From NCBI GenBank assembly GCA_964489525.1, contig CAZAYY010000014.1:1-64000 (forward strand): DNA of 64,000 nt. The letters run 5' to 3'. Within the stretch, counting starts at the first letter, position 1. Each line of letters opens with the position of its first letter. Below, one piece after another: positions 8,624 to 16,673 of this stretch. The stretch comes from CAZAYY01 sp964489525. GTDB lineage: Bacteria; Chloroflexota; Anaerolineae; Anaerolineales; JABWBV01. The notes below the pieces were generated by a model that was not told the origin of the DNA, made no database searches, and worked only from the letters and a program-made list of their open reading frames with translations. A program made the translations under genes and the position numbers.

Positions 8624-10129
8624 ATGTTTAACAAAGTGCTCATTGCCAACCGCGGCGAAATTGCCGTGCGAATTATCCGGGCCTGCCGCGAATTGGGGTT
8701 AGAAACCGTGGCGGTTTTTTCCGAAGCCGACCGCCAGGCCCTGCACGTCCGCTATGCCGACGAAGCCTACTGCATTGGCCCGGCGCCTTCCCGCGAATCC
8801 TACCTGCGCATTGACAAAATTTTAGAGGTCGCCCGCCGCAGTGGGACCGGGGCAGTTCATCCCGGTTACGGCTTCCTGGCCGAACGTGAAGAGTTTGCCC
8901 AGGCCTGCCTGGATGCGGGCATCGCCTTTATTGGCCCGCGCCCCTCAGCCATTGCTGCCATGGGGGATAAGATGGTTGCTCGCAACACGGTAACTGCCGC
9001 TGGGGTGCCCGTCGTCCCCGGTACAGAGGGCGAGGGTGGCTTGCATGATGATGAATTAATAGCCGTTGCCCCCCAGGTGGGCTTTCCGCTGCTGATTAAG
9101 GCAACGGCAGGCGGCGGCGGCAAAGGTATGCGCGAGGTGCGCAGTGCTGCTGATTTGCCGCTGCTCATCCAATCTGCCCGTCGCGAGGCAGAGGCCGCTT
9201 TTGGCGATGGCAATGTCTACCTGGAGAAGCTGGTGGAAAACGCCCGTCATATCGAAATCCAAATCCTGGGTGATGACGAAGGCAACATCATCCACCTGGG
9301 CGAGCGCGAATGTTCGCTGCAGCGCCGCCACCAAAAAATGCTTGAAGAAGCGCCTTCGCCCTTTGTCAATACGGATGAAGACCTGCGCCGCCGGATGGGC
9401 GAAGTGGCCGTGAAGGCCGCCCGCGCCGTCAACTATCATAACGCTGGCACGATTGAGTTCCTGGTGGATAAGGACAAAAACTTCTTCTTCCTGGAAATGA
9501 ACACCCGCCTGCAGGTGGAACACCCCGTAACTGAGTTTGTCACCGGCATTGACATCGTCAAAGAGCAAATTCGCATTGCCCGCGGGCGCACCCTGCGCTA
9601 CAAACAGGAAGATGTCTCTTTCAATGGCTGGGCCATTGAGTGCCGCATCAACGCCGAAGACCCCCACAACAACTTCATGCCCTCCACCGGCCAGATCACC
9701 CAATCCCTGCTGCCCACCGGGCCGGGGGTGCGGGTAGATACTGGTGTGTACCCCGGTTTTGAAATCTCACCCTATTACGATTCGATGATTTCCAAGCTGG
9801 TGGTTTGGGGTGAAACCCGCGGCCAGGCCATTTTACGCATGCGCCGGGCGCTGGACGAGTATAAAATCATCGGTGTCAAGACCAATATTCCCTTCCACCA
9901 GACCCTGCTCAACCAACACCGCTTCATCGCCGGCCAGTTCGACACCCGCTTTGTGGAAGAACGCTTTTCCATGCAAGAAGCTGGCGGCCAGAACCCCGAA
10001 ATCGCAGCCATCGCTGCCGCCCTGGCTGCACACAGGCAAACCCGCCGCTCTGCCCAGGTCATCCAGCGCAATGAGCGCGACGCCAGCAACTGGAAGTGGG
10101 TTGGTCGTTGGGAGCGGATGCACCGCTAA
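8624..10129 (+). CDS. accC: Biotin carboxylase subunit
   Basis: A 501-residue ATP-grasp enzyme that carboxylates carrier-bound biotin using ATP and bicarbonate. The N-terminal domain starts MFNKVLIANRGEIAVRIIRA, followed by the biotin carboxylase motif VHPGYGFLAE. The ATP-grasp glycine-rich loop is KATAGGGGKGMREV near residue 165. Metal/substrate residues lie in FLEMNTRLQVEHPVTE, followed by RINAEDP. It is about 50 residues longer than E. coli AccC, with a basic C-terminal tail (MHR end). A strong GAGAGGAGG site precedes the ATG. It sits between the carboxyltransferase and the biotin carrier, so it works in that acyl-CoA carboxylase complex, and possibly also with acetyl-CoA carboxylase partners elsewhere. 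Confidence 0.96.
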   Translation: MFNKVLIANRGEIAVRIIRACRELGLETVAVFSEADRQALHVRYADEAYCIGPAPSRESYLRIDKILEVARRSGTGAVHPGYGFLAEREEFAQACLDAGIAFIGPRPSAIAAMGDKMVARNTVTAAGVPVVPGTEGEGGLHDDELIAVAPQVGFPLLIKATAGGGGKGMREVRSAADLPLLIQSARREAEAAFGDGNVYLEKLVENARHIEIQILGDDEGNIIHLGERECSLQRRHQKMLEEAPSPFVNTDEDLRRRMGEVAVKAARAVNYHNAGTIEFLVDKDKNFFFLEMNTRLQVEHPVTEFVTGIDIVKEQIRIARGRTLRYKQEDVSFNGWAIECRINAEDPHNNFMPSTGQITQSLLPTGPGVRVDTGVYPGFEISPYYDSMISKLVVWGETRGQAILRMRRALDEYKIIGVKTNIPFHQTLLNQHRFIAGQFDTRFVEERFSMQEAGGQNPEIAAIAAALAAHRQTRRSAQVIQRNERDASNWKWVGRWERMHR

Positions 10130-10150
10130 CATTTTCCACGGAGAAATCGC

Positions 10151-10660
10151 ATGAAATATGTAGTTACCATTCAAGACCGTGAATACCTTGTGGAAATTGT
10201 GGACGATACCCATGTCTTGTTGAACGGCGTGGCCTACGAGCTCGATTTCCGTGAAGTGGGCAGCCAGTCTGTCTATTCCCTGCTGCTCAACGGCAAATCC
10301 TACGAAACCTTCGTGACTGAGGGCGCTGACGCAGACAGCCTTGCCTGGGAGGTTTTACTGCGTGGAGACCTGTACACCGCCCGGGTGGAAGACGAACGCG
10401 AAAAACGGCTCAAAGCCGCCTCGCGCGGCGGCATTGCCGAAAGTGGTGAGTTCCACCTCAAAGCACCCATGCCCGGGTTGGTGGTTTCGGTCACCGTGGA
10501 AAATGGCCAGGAAGTTGCCAAGGGCCAGGTGTTGGTCATTCTCGAATCCATGAAGATGCAGAATGAATTAAAATCACCCCGTGCCGGCACCATTGCCCGC
10601 ATTAAAATAAAATCCGGCGACAGCGTGGAACAGAAACAAACCCTGCTCAGCGTGGTATAA
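10151..10660 (+). CDS. Biotin carboxyl carrier protein
   Basis: A 169-residue protein whose C-terminal ~75 residues form a biotinyl/lipoyl attachment domain with the canonical ESMKMQNEL motif. Lys135 is the predicted biotinylation site. Upstream, HLKAPMPGLVVSVTVENGQEV is the typical first half of the hammerhead fold. The N-terminal ~85 residues are a beta-rich domain as seen in acyl-CoA carboxylase and oxaloacetate decarboxylase carriers. It starts 21 bases after the biotin carboxylase and completes a three-subunit carboxylase. GGAGAAATCGC precedes the ATG. Confidence 0.94.
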   Translation: MKYVVTIQDREYLVEIVDDTHVLLNGVAYELDFREVGSQSVYSLLLNGKSYETFVTEGADADSLAWEVLLRGDLYTARVEDEREKRLKAASRGGIAESGEFHLKAPMPGLVVSVTVENGQEVAKGQVLVILESMKMQNELKSPRAGTIARIKIKSGDSVEQKQTLLSVV

Positions 10661-10670
10661 ATAAAAGGAT

Positions 10671-11279
10671 ATGTTCGAACAGGAAGCCAAGTTTTACGTC
10701 CAACACCTCGACCACCTCGAAGCCCGCCTGAACCGGGTGGGCGCCCGGCTGGCCGAACCGCGCCAGCACGAAGTCAACCAGCGTTTCGACAGCGCAGATG
10801 GTGGGCTCCTGGCGGCCAGCGTTTTGCTGCGGCTGCGCACGTTTGGACCCAAAAACACCCTGACGTTCAAAGGCCCCCTCCAGGTGGAAAACGGGCTCAA
10901 CGTCCGCCGCGAAATTGAATTCAGCCTGAACGACCCCGCAGCAGCCCACCAGCTCTTTACTGCCCTGGGCTACCATGTCTGCTTTATCTATGAAAAATTC
11001 CGCACCGTTTACCTGGTCGGTGGGGCTCAGGTGATGTTAGACGAACTGCCCATTGGGGGGTTTGTGGAAATCGAAGGCTCCCACAGCGAGAATATCCGGG
11101 CTGTGGCCGCCTTATTGGAACTGCATTGGGAGCGGCAAGTTCCTGCCAACTACAACGACCTTTTCAACCGGGCCCGTCTTGCCCTTAACCTGCCCTTCTC
11201 AGATATGACCTTTGACAATTTCAACGGGGTGGCGGTTTCCCCGGCAGACCTGGGGCTGCTGCCCGCAGATGGAGCGTAA
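10671..11279 (+). CDS. CYTH-domain protein (class IV adenylate cyclase / thiamine triphosphatase-like)
   Basis: A 202-residue protein with the CYTH signature EQEAKF (ExExK) at the N-terminus, followed by alternating charged beta-strands (LLRLRTFG, NTLTFKGPL, VRREIEFSL, EKFRTVYLVG, VMLDELPIGGFVEIEGS) as in the triphosphate tunnel fold. Family members hydrolyse triphosphates or cyclise ATP; the activity here cannot be told. It begins 10 bases after the biotin carrier gene and is followed 9 bases later by an Hsp70-like gene, so it is in the same transcription unit although no metabolic link to the carboxylase is obvious. Confidence 0.9.
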   Translation: MFEQEAKFYVQHLDHLEARLNRVGARLAEPRQHEVNQRFDSADGGLLAASVLLRLRTFGPKNTLTFKGPLQVENGLNVRREIEFSLNDPAAAHQLFTALGYHVCFIYEKFRTVYLVGGAQVMLDELPIGGFVEIEGSHSENIRAVAALLELHWERQVPANYNDLFNRARLALNLPFSDMTFDNFNGVAVSPADLGLLPADGA

Positions 11280-11288
11280 ACCCACGGT

Positions 11289-12641
11289 ATGGTCACCGTT
11301 GGCCTGGATTTTGGGACAAGCAACTCGTCTATCGCGCTGCTGCAGGACGGGCATATTCGTATGTTCCCCCTCGACCCTGGCAGCCTTAACCCCCGTATGC
11401 TGCGTTCGTTTATTTTCATCAGCCGCAGCCAGGAACACTTCGTAGGTTCGGAGGCGGTGCGCAAATATCTCGAACTCGAAACCGGCCGCCCGGTATTTTG
11501 GGAAATGAAATGGGTGGATGAAATTCGCATGGTGGTGGGCGGTGGGGGCAGCGGCCCGATTATTTATTGGGACGATTTGTATGTCCAGGTAGACACCAAT
11601 GCCCAGGGACGCCTGATTCAATCCATTAAAACTGCCCTGCGCAACCCGGCCTATGAAGGCACCCAGGTGTTCGATCGCTACTACCCTGTAGAAGAATTAA
11701 TCGCGATTCTGCTGCGCCACCTGCGCGAGCGCTGCATGCAAGAACTCGGCCAGGACGTAGACGGCGTGGTTTTGGGTCGCCCGGTGCGCTTTTCCGATGA
11801 GCCGGATGTAGATGCCCGCGCCCAGGCCAAGGTTGCCCAGGCGGCTGCCCTGGCCGGGTTTAAGCATATTGACTTTGAATATGAACCCGTAGCCGCTGCC
11901 TATGTTTACCACCGCCAGGCTCAGGAGCGCCAGTTTGCCCTGGTTTTCGATTTTGGCGGCGGCACGCTCGATTTCACGGTAATGGAATTGGGTGGAAGCC
12001 AACCTCCCCGTGTGCTGGCCACGGCTGGCGTGCTGCTTGGCGGCGATGACCTCGACCGCACGCTCATGCGCCCGCTGCGCCGCCGGTTTGGGGAGGGCGC
12101 GACCCTGCGCAACCGCCAACCTTTCCCCGCCCACCTTTTGGAATACCTGGAAAGCTGGCAAACCATGGTCATGCTCAGCCGCCCGCAGTATCGCGAAGTG
12201 CTGCGCGATGCCAGCCGAGGCTCCGACCCCGAATCTATCCAGCGCCTGCAAACCCTGGTGGAAAAGAACCTTGGCTTTAAACTGTTCCAGCAATTGGAGC
12301 AGGCCAAAATCAACCTTTCCAGCCAGCCCACGTCCAAAGTGGAAATCATTGAGGCCGGGCTGCGCCTGAAAGAGTTCTTTACCCTGCCCCAGTTTGAACG
12401 CCTGATTGCGGGCTATGTTGCCCAGGTGGACGCCGCGCTGGATGATGTCCTTAAAAGCAGCGGCCTGCGTGCCGACCAAATCCAGGTGGTCCTTCGCACC
12501 GGCGGGTCTGCCCAGGTACCGGCGTTCATTCGTTTGCTGACACAAAAATTTGAAGGGGTAGATGCTCGCGAGAGCCGTTTGCGGGCGCTCAGTCCATTTG
12601 AAACCATCGTGGGCGGTCTGGCCATTAAGGCTGCGGGCTGA
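11289..12641 (+). CDS. Hsp70-family protein (YegD-like, ATPase domain only)
   Basis: A 450-residue actin/Hsp70-fold ATPase. Phosphate-1 motif is VGLDFGTSNSSIALL at the N-terminus, phosphate-2 is VFDFGGGTLDFTVMELG near residue 220, and the adenosine motif is RTGGSAQVPAFIRLL near residue 400. VVLGRPVRFSD and FEYEPVAAAYVY match the subfamily in which YegD is found. It lacks the DnaK substrate-binding domain, so it is not a general DnaK. The role of this subfamily is poorly known. It is the last gene of the carboxylase-CYTH unit and its 3' end overlaps the convergent murI by 17 bases. Confidence 0.92.
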   Translation: MVTVGLDFGTSNSSIALLQDGHIRMFPLDPGSLNPRMLRSFIFISRSQEHFVGSEAVRKYLELETGRPVFWEMKWVDEIRMVVGGGGSGPIIYWDDLYVQVDTNAQGRLIQSIKTALRNPAYEGTQVFDRYYPVEELIAILLRHLRERCMQELGQDVDGVVLGRPVRFSDEPDVDARAQAKVAQAAALAGFKHIDFEYEPVAAAYVYHRQAQERQFALVFDFGGGTLDFTVMELGGSQPPRVLATAGVLLGGDDLDRTLMRPLRRRFGEGATLRNRQPFPAHLLEYLESWQTMVMLSRPQYREVLRDASRGSDPESIQRLQTLVEKNLGFKLFQQLEQAKINLSSQPTSKVEIIEAGLRLKEFFTLPQFERLIAGYVAQVDAALDDVLKSSGLRADQIQVVLRTGGSAQVPAFIRLLTQKFEGVDARESRLRALSPFETIVGGLAIKAAG

Positions 12642-13464
12642 CCAACCCAACCTGTCCGTTCACCCACGCTGCCTGTCGGGCAGTTCCGTCAATCCCAACC
12701 AGGGTTTTTAGCGCCTGGCCAAAACCTGGCGCTGACCCCGATGTGTAGCACTGCAGGGTGCCTTGTGTTGTTCTCGGATGGCGCAGCCTGTGCTGTTCCA
12801 GGATGCGCCCAACCTGGCGGGCAACCGCCGGCGAAGGGTCAATCACCCGCACACCTGGCCCTGCAATTTTCTGCACCAGCGGAATCACAAACGGGTAGTG
12901 GGTGCAGCCCAGTACAACAGTGTCAATCCCTTCCGCCAGCATGGGCAGCAGGGCATCTTCTAAAATCTGGCGGGTTTGCGGGCCTTGCAGGTTTCCGGCC
13001 TCAATTTGCTCCACCAGTCCCGGAAGGGTGTGTTGAATCAGGCGCACATCTTTGGCAAAACGCTCCACCACGGAAGCATAAAGCGCTCCCTGGAAGGTTG
13101 CCGGGGTGGCCAGCACCCCCACAACGCCTGTGCCGGTATATTCTGCGGCTGGTTTTACCGCTGGTTCCATGCCCACAAAAGGCACATCCGGGAAGGTCTC
13201 CCGCAGGTAGTGCAGGCTGGCGGCCGAAGCCGAGTTGCAGGCTACCACAATTAACTTCGCTCCCTCTGAAAGCAAAAAACGGGTGATTTCTTCCGAAAAA
13301 TGGCGAACTTCTAAAAGCGGGCGCGGCCCGTAGGGAACATGCGCCTGGTCTGCAAAGAAAAGAAGATCTTCTTCCGGCAGCAGGCTGCGAATGGCCCGGA
13401 CAATTGAAAGCCCCCCCATGCCCGAATCAAAAATACCCAAAGGCCCGGAGGGATTTGCGCTCAT
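12625..13464 (-). CDS. murI: Glutamate racemase
   Basis: A 279-residue cofactor-independent racemase that makes D-glutamate for peptidoglycan. N-terminal GIFDSGMGGLSIVRAI, the first catalytic cysteine motif VVACNSASA (Cys76) and the second VVLGCTHYPF (Cys187) are all present and spaced as expected, and HVPYGPRP lies between them. It follows the class-I amidotransferase-like gene with a 4-base overlap, so the two are cotranscribed. It implies a D-Glu-containing wall, consistent with the sortase nearby. Confidence 0.96.
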   Translation of the reverse strand: MSANPSGPLGIFDSGMGGLSIVRAIRSLLPEEDLLFFADQAHVPYGPRPLLEVRHFSEEITRFLLSEGAKLIVVACNSASAASLHYLRETFPDVPFVGMEPAVKPAAEYTGTGVVGVLATPATFQGALYASVVERFAKDVRLIQHTLPGLVEQIEAGNLQGPQTRQILEDALLPMLAEGIDTVVLGCTHYPFVIPLVQKIAGPGVRVIDPSPAVARQVGRILEQHRLRHPRTTQGTLQCYTSGSAPGFGQALKTLVGIDGTARQAAWVNGQVGLVSPQP

Positions 13465-14192
13465 ACCGGTTGGGATTCAGCCGCGCGCACAAATGAACGG
13501 AACAGCGCCCGCATCGAAGCATGGGCGGTCAGCCATTCTGGGTGCCACTGCACTGCCAGGCCGTACGGGTGGTTGGGCAGTTCGTAGGCCTCCACCAGTC
13601 CATCGGGCGCAAAAGCCACCGGGCGCAGACCATCGGCCAACCGCTGAATGCCTTGATGGTGCAGGCTGTTGACTTCAACGCTCGCTCCGCTTGCTAAAAT
13701 GTTCGCCAATTTGCTGTTGGGTTCCAGGCGCACAGGGTGTGCCAGGTGGCTGCGCGGGTGGGTATGGTGGTAGTCGTGGCGGTCGGCGCCGGGGAGCTGG
13801 TCGAGAACATCCGTGTACAGGCTGCCGCCCAGGGCAACGTTAATCACCTGCAGGCCGCGGCAGATGCCCAAAAATGGCGCGCCAGTTTCCACCACCTGCC
13901 GGACAAGCCCAATTTCAATCTCATCTCGCCTGGCGTCCACCCCGCTGACGGTGGGGTGGGGAATCCCCCCAAATAATTCCGGCTGAACGTCTCCACCCCC
14001 CGTGAACAGCACGCCGGACAGCATGGGAAGAATCTGCTTGCGGTCATCTTCTTCCAGTCCAACCGGCAGCAGAATGGGCAGCGCGCCGGCCTCCAACAGG
14101 GCTTCAATGTATGGGTTGGCCACCATCTGGTAAAGCCCCTCCCCTGGGCCTGGCCCACGAAAAATCGTGACGCCGATGATTGGCTTAGGCAT
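13461..14192 (-). CDS. Gamma-glutamyl-gamma-aminobutyrate hydrolase-like (peptidase C26)
   Basis: A 243-residue class-I glutamine amidotransferase-fold hydrolase of the PuuD/C26 group. The nucleophile elbow is PFLGICRGLQVINVALGG, and the catalytic His-Glu pair lies in LAVQWHPEWL. LFTGGGDVQPELFGG is the typical oxyanion-side strand. C26 enzymes hydrolyse gamma-glutamyl amides, so here it may act in polyamine or gamma-glutamyl compound breakdown; coupling with murI (4-base overlap) suggests a glutamate link, which is an inference. It begins just downstream of the rplS terminator, implying its own promoter. Confidence 0.92.
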   Translation of the reverse strand: MPKPIIGVTIFRGPGPGEGLYQMVANPYIEALLEAGALPILLPVGLEEDDRKQILPMLSGVLFTGGGDVQPELFGGIPHPTVSGVDARRDEIEIGLVRQVVETGAPFLGICRGLQVINVALGGSLYTDVLDQLPGADRHDYHHTHPRSHLAHPVRLEPNSKLANILASGASVEVNSLHHQGIQRLADGLRPVAFAPDGLVEAYELPNHPYGLAVQWHPEWLTAHASMRALFRSFVRAAESQPV

Positions 14193-14220
14193 GCGTTCCT
14201 CCTGAAAAACAAACGAGAAA

Positions 14221-14235
14221 AGGGCGCAGCGCCCT
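14221..14235 (-). terminator. Intrinsic terminator of rplS
   Basis: Read on the minus strand, AGGGCGC-T-GCGCCCT is a perfect 7-bp stem followed immediately by TTTCTCGTTTGTTTTT. It lies 37 bases past the rplS stop codon and before the C26 hydrolase start, the arrangement of a Rho-independent terminator. Confidence 0.8.
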
Positions 14236-14271
14236 CACTGCACCCTTCGGGTTATTTTTTACGTCAAATTT

Positions 14272-14622
14272 CTAGGCCTTAAATTTTTGTTTCAGGCGAG
14301 AGGCCTTACCGGCGCGGTCGCGCAGGAAATAGAGCCGGGAGCGGCGCACATGCGAATGGCGCTCTACCTCCACCTTGTCCACATTCGGCGAAAGGAACGG
14401 GAAGGTGCGTTCCACACCAATCCCATTGCTCGCCACGCGGCGCACAGTGAAGTTGTTGCTCTTGCGAATGCGGATGATGGTGCCCTTGAAAATCTGGATG
14501 CGTTCGCGGCTGCCTTCCTTGATTTTCACATGCACGCTCACCATGTCACCGGTGCGAATGTCCGGAATTTGTGGGTTGAAAGACCCTTGCACTGCTTTCA
14601 AAAGTTCTTCGTTCATGGCCAA
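14272..14622 (-). CDS. rplS: 50S ribosomal protein L19
   Basis: A 116-residue ribosomal protein of normal length, located at the 30S-50S interface. Diagnostic segments are IPDIRTGDMVSVHVKIKEGS, RIQIFKGTIIRIR, FTVRRVASNGIGVERTFPF and a basic C-terminus with RRSRLYFLRDRAGKASRLKQ. AAGGACTATTGGCC precedes the ATG. It appears monocistronic here, with a promoter at about 14674-14679 and a terminator at 14221-14235, instead of being in the common rpsP-rimM-trmD-rplS arrangement. Confidence 0.97.
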   Translation of the reverse strand: MAMNEELLKAVQGSFNPQIPDIRTGDMVSVHVKIKEGSRERIQIFKGTIIRIRKSNNFTVRRVASNGIGVERTFPFLSPNVDKVEVERHSHVRRSRLYFLRDRAGKASRLKQKFKA

Positions 14623-14651
14623 TAGTCCTTACCAAAGATTTCAATACAAAA

Positions 14652-14679
14652 CCGCCTTTAATGGCGGCAAGCAATTATA
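14652..14679 (-). promoter_or_regulatory. rplS -10 box and leader hairpin
   Basis: On the minus strand TATAAT lies at 14679-14674. The transcript then carries GCCGCC-ATTAAA-GGCGG (arms at 14663-14667 and 14652-14656) followed by TTTTG, about 30 bases before the start codon. This small hairpin with a short T run could modulate rplS expression. I see no convincing -35 hexamer. Confidence 0.45.
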
Positions 14680-14777
14680 GCAGGGTATTCCGAATTTGGG
14701 AAGAGTGTAAATGGATGTTTTCGGCGTATCTCCAAGGCAGAAACGCCTGGCTGTTCCCTGATCTTCTCCACCCCCCC

Positions 14778-14832
14778 ACCCCAGGCTTTGGGGCGGGGGA
14801 GAGAATGGGCGGTAACAACATTTGCGTGCACC
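14778..14832. repeat. GC-hairpin repeat with AACAACATTTG tail
   Basis: CCCCAGGCTTTGGGGCGGGGG folds on itself and is followed by GAGAATGGGCGGTAACAAC and ATTTGCGTGCACC. The same composite, with rearranged order, occurs at 1628-1696 and 31968-32021, and the hairpin alone at 17449 and 45535. It lies just upstream of the sortase promoter and explains the long spurious open frame before the real sortase start. Confidence 0.75.
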
Positions 14833-14872
14833 TCAGCGGGAAGGGGAGATGGGTGGGCACTCTTTTTTTGGG

Positions 14873-14878
14873 TATAAT
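14873..14878 (+). promoter_or_regulatory. Sortase -10 box, leaderless arrangement
   Basis: TATAAT lies only 7 bases before the sortase ATG (14886). With the usual spacing from -10 to transcription start, the mRNA would begin at or next to the ATG, so a leaderless transcript is expected. No ribosome-binding site precedes the ATG, which fits. Confidence 0.65.
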
Positions 14879-14885
14879 TCACCCC

Positions 14886-15797
14886 ATGAGCCGAAAATCC
14901 ATTCTGGATGAGTTTAGCGAAGAAGAGCTGCGCCGGATGCTGATTGAGAAGCGCCGGGCCAGCCGTAATACCCGCATTGAGCGCTTTCGTAAAACTGGCC
15001 GGGCTGTGCTGCTTGCTCCCGACCTGGATACCCAAAGCCTGGACGGGCTGCGCGCCAGCCAGGGTGATGAGCCAGAAGAGCCAGCAGCTCGCCTGCGCCG
15101 CCGTTCCTGGGGCTGGCGCTTCATTGATGGCGTTTTACTCACCATCGAAGTGAGCGCGGTGCTGCTGCTGGTCTTTGTCCTCTTGAATGGCCTGCAGGTC
15201 ATCCAGCGCCTCAACCAGGAAGTGGCTGGGGTTCTGGAACTGCCCACACTCACCCCAACGCCCATTATCTCGGCGCTGGTGCTGCCTTCGGGGCATACCC
15301 CCCCGGATGCCCCCGGCGGTGCTCGCCCGAACGATGCCGAAATCCCCGATCATTTGCGTCCATTGGTCCAGTCGCTCCCCCAAATTCCACTGCCCACCCC
15401 CGGGCCAGAACAGGCCATTCGCATCCAAATTCCGGCCCTAAATGTGGATATGCCCGTAGTGCAGGGCGATGGCTGGGAGCAGTTGAAAAAAGGGGTGGGG
15501 CAGCACATTGGCACCGCCAACCCTGGCCAGAATGGCAACATGGTGCTCTCAGCCCACAATGATATTTTTGGCGAAATCTTTCGCGATTTAGATTTACTCA
15601 AACCCGGCGACCGGGTGATTGTCTACACCAACCAGCGTTCCTATACCTATATTGTCGGGAATACCCTGATTGTTGCCCCCACCCAGGTGGAGGTGATGGC
15701 CCCCACGCCCGACGCCCAGGTGACCCTGATTTCCTGCTACCCCTACCGAGTCAACACCCAGCGCATTGTCGTCCAGGCCTACCTGCAAGACGGCTGA
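14886..15797 (+). CDS. Sortase family transpeptidase
   Basis: A 303-residue membrane-anchored cysteine transpeptidase. The cytoplasmic N-terminus is highly charged (residues 1-75), a membrane segment follows at about residues 80-102 (VLLTIEVSAVLLLVFVLLNG), then a Pro/Thr-rich linker and the C-terminal sortase barrel. The catalytic triad is visible: His224 in LSAHND, Cys284 in TLISCYPY and an Arg at position 293 in NTQRIVV. IRIQIPALNVDMPVVQG is the typical first strand. The single N-terminal anchor and class D/E-like catalytic motif suggest a housekeeping type. I saw no LPXTG-type substrate in this window. I chose the ATG at 14886 because sequence further upstream is a dispersed repeat and TATAAT sits just before it. 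Confidence 0.93.
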   Translation: MSRKSILDEFSEEELRRMLIEKRRASRNTRIERFRKTGRAVLLAPDLDTQSLDGLRASQGDEPEEPAARLRRRSWGWRFIDGVLLTIEVSAVLLLVFVLLNGLQVIQRLNQEVAGVLELPTLTPTPIISALVLPSGHTPPDAPGGARPNDAEIPDHLRPLVQSLPQIPLPTPGPEQAIRIQIPALNVDMPVVQGDGWEQLKKGVGQHIGTANPGQNGNMVLSAHNDIFGEIFRDLDLLKPGDRVIVYTNQRSYTYIVGNTLIVAPTQVEVMAPTPDAQVTLISCYPYRVNTQRIVVQAYLQDG

Positions 15798-15847
15798 TTG
15801 AATTCCTGCAAAAGCGTTAATTGATTCAAAACCCGACAAAGACCGAA

Positions 15848-15880
15848 AAACCCGACAGGTTTTAAAAACCTGTCGGGTTT
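15848..15880. terminator. Bidirectional terminator hairpin
   Basis: AAACCCGACAGGT (15848-15860) and ACCTGTCGGGTTT (15868-15880) form a perfect 13-bp stem with TTT/AAAA in the loop and T-rich sequence after it. It lies between convergent genes (sortase and a methyltransferase) and probably ends both. Similar palindromes lie at 23686, 29938, 36239 and 40470. Confidence 0.75.
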
Positions 15881-15930
15881 GTTTTCGATCCCGTGAACCC
15901 CCTCCTTGAGGGGTGAGATATCCTACCCGG

Positions 15931-16662
15931 TTATTGTTTTTCAATCACCCAAAAATGAGACAGCCCAAAAATTCGTAGGGGGGATGCTTCAAGTGCCTGC
16001 AGAATGCCCCGCAGCAGCCGACCCAACCGCGGCCGCCGGGCGATAATGTTGTCGTATGCCCCGAAGATCACTGTGCGTTCAACAAAGCGCACCGGCAGCC
16101 CGGCAAACAAATTTTGCAGGTCGCGGCGCGAATAAATCCGGACATGCGGCGCAAGCCGGTCGCGCAGCCAGCGAGGCAGGTAGTTGACCAGGGGGATGTT
16201 TCCAAAGCGATAGCGCCCCCGCCAGTAGATCCCGTGCGTTTCAAAAGGGTATCCCCGGTTCGGGCAGAACAACACCAGCCTGCCGCCCGGCTTCAGGGTG
16301 CGCACCATTTCGCCCACGGCCAGGGCGTCATCCGCCACATGCTCAATCACTTCGTGACTCAAAATCAGGTCGAAAAACTGGTTGGGGAAGGGTAAATTTT
16401 CCCCTGCCGCCCGCACCAGTTCCGGTACGAACGGTCGCGCCTGCAGGGCATATTCCTGGTCAAATTCCAGGCCAATCACCTGCCCGCCGTCTTGGGCCAG
16501 TTTTTGAACGTACATGCCTACCCCACAGCCATTTTCCAGGATGGTTCCGGCCAGGCGCTTCCCGGCTGCCTGCTGCACCATACCCAGCCGGCGCTGTTGG
16601 CCAGCCCGCCATACAAAAGAGGGGTTGCCCCGCAGGGCTGCTTTGGCGTGATCTTCACCCAC
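15931..16662 (-). CDS. Class I SAM-dependent methyltransferase
   Basis: A 243-residue methyltransferase of the Methyltransf_11 type. The SAM-binding loop is ILENGCGVGMYVQKLAQ, with the acidic strand-2 end in VIGLEFDQEYA and motif IV/post-I segments FDLILSHEVIEHVADD and LKPGGRLVLFCPN. The C-terminal part (about residues 150-243) resembles methyltransferases acting on small molecules or lipids; the substrate is unknown. The GTG start at 16662 is 11 bases after the ubiE stop and preceded by AGGA, so it is probably cotranscribed with ubiE. Confidence 0.9.
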   Translation of the reverse strand: MGEDHAKAALRGNPSFVWRAGQQRRLGMVQQAAGKRLAGTILENGCGVGMYVQKLAQDGGQVIGLEFDQEYALQARPFVPELVRAAGENLPFPNQFFDLILSHEVIEHVADDALAVGEMVRTLKPGGRLVLFCPNRGYPFETHGIYWRGRYRFGNIPLVNYLPRWLRDRLAPHVRIYSRRDLQNLFAGLPVRFVERTVIFGAYDNIIARRPRLGRLLRGILQALEASPLRIFGLSHFWVIEKQ

Positions 16663-16673
16663 CGGTAATCCTG

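Noticed and set aside
14661..14885. N-terminal extension of the sortase
   Set aside because: It is made of a dispersed GC repeat and lies upstream of the TATAAT box next to the real ATG.
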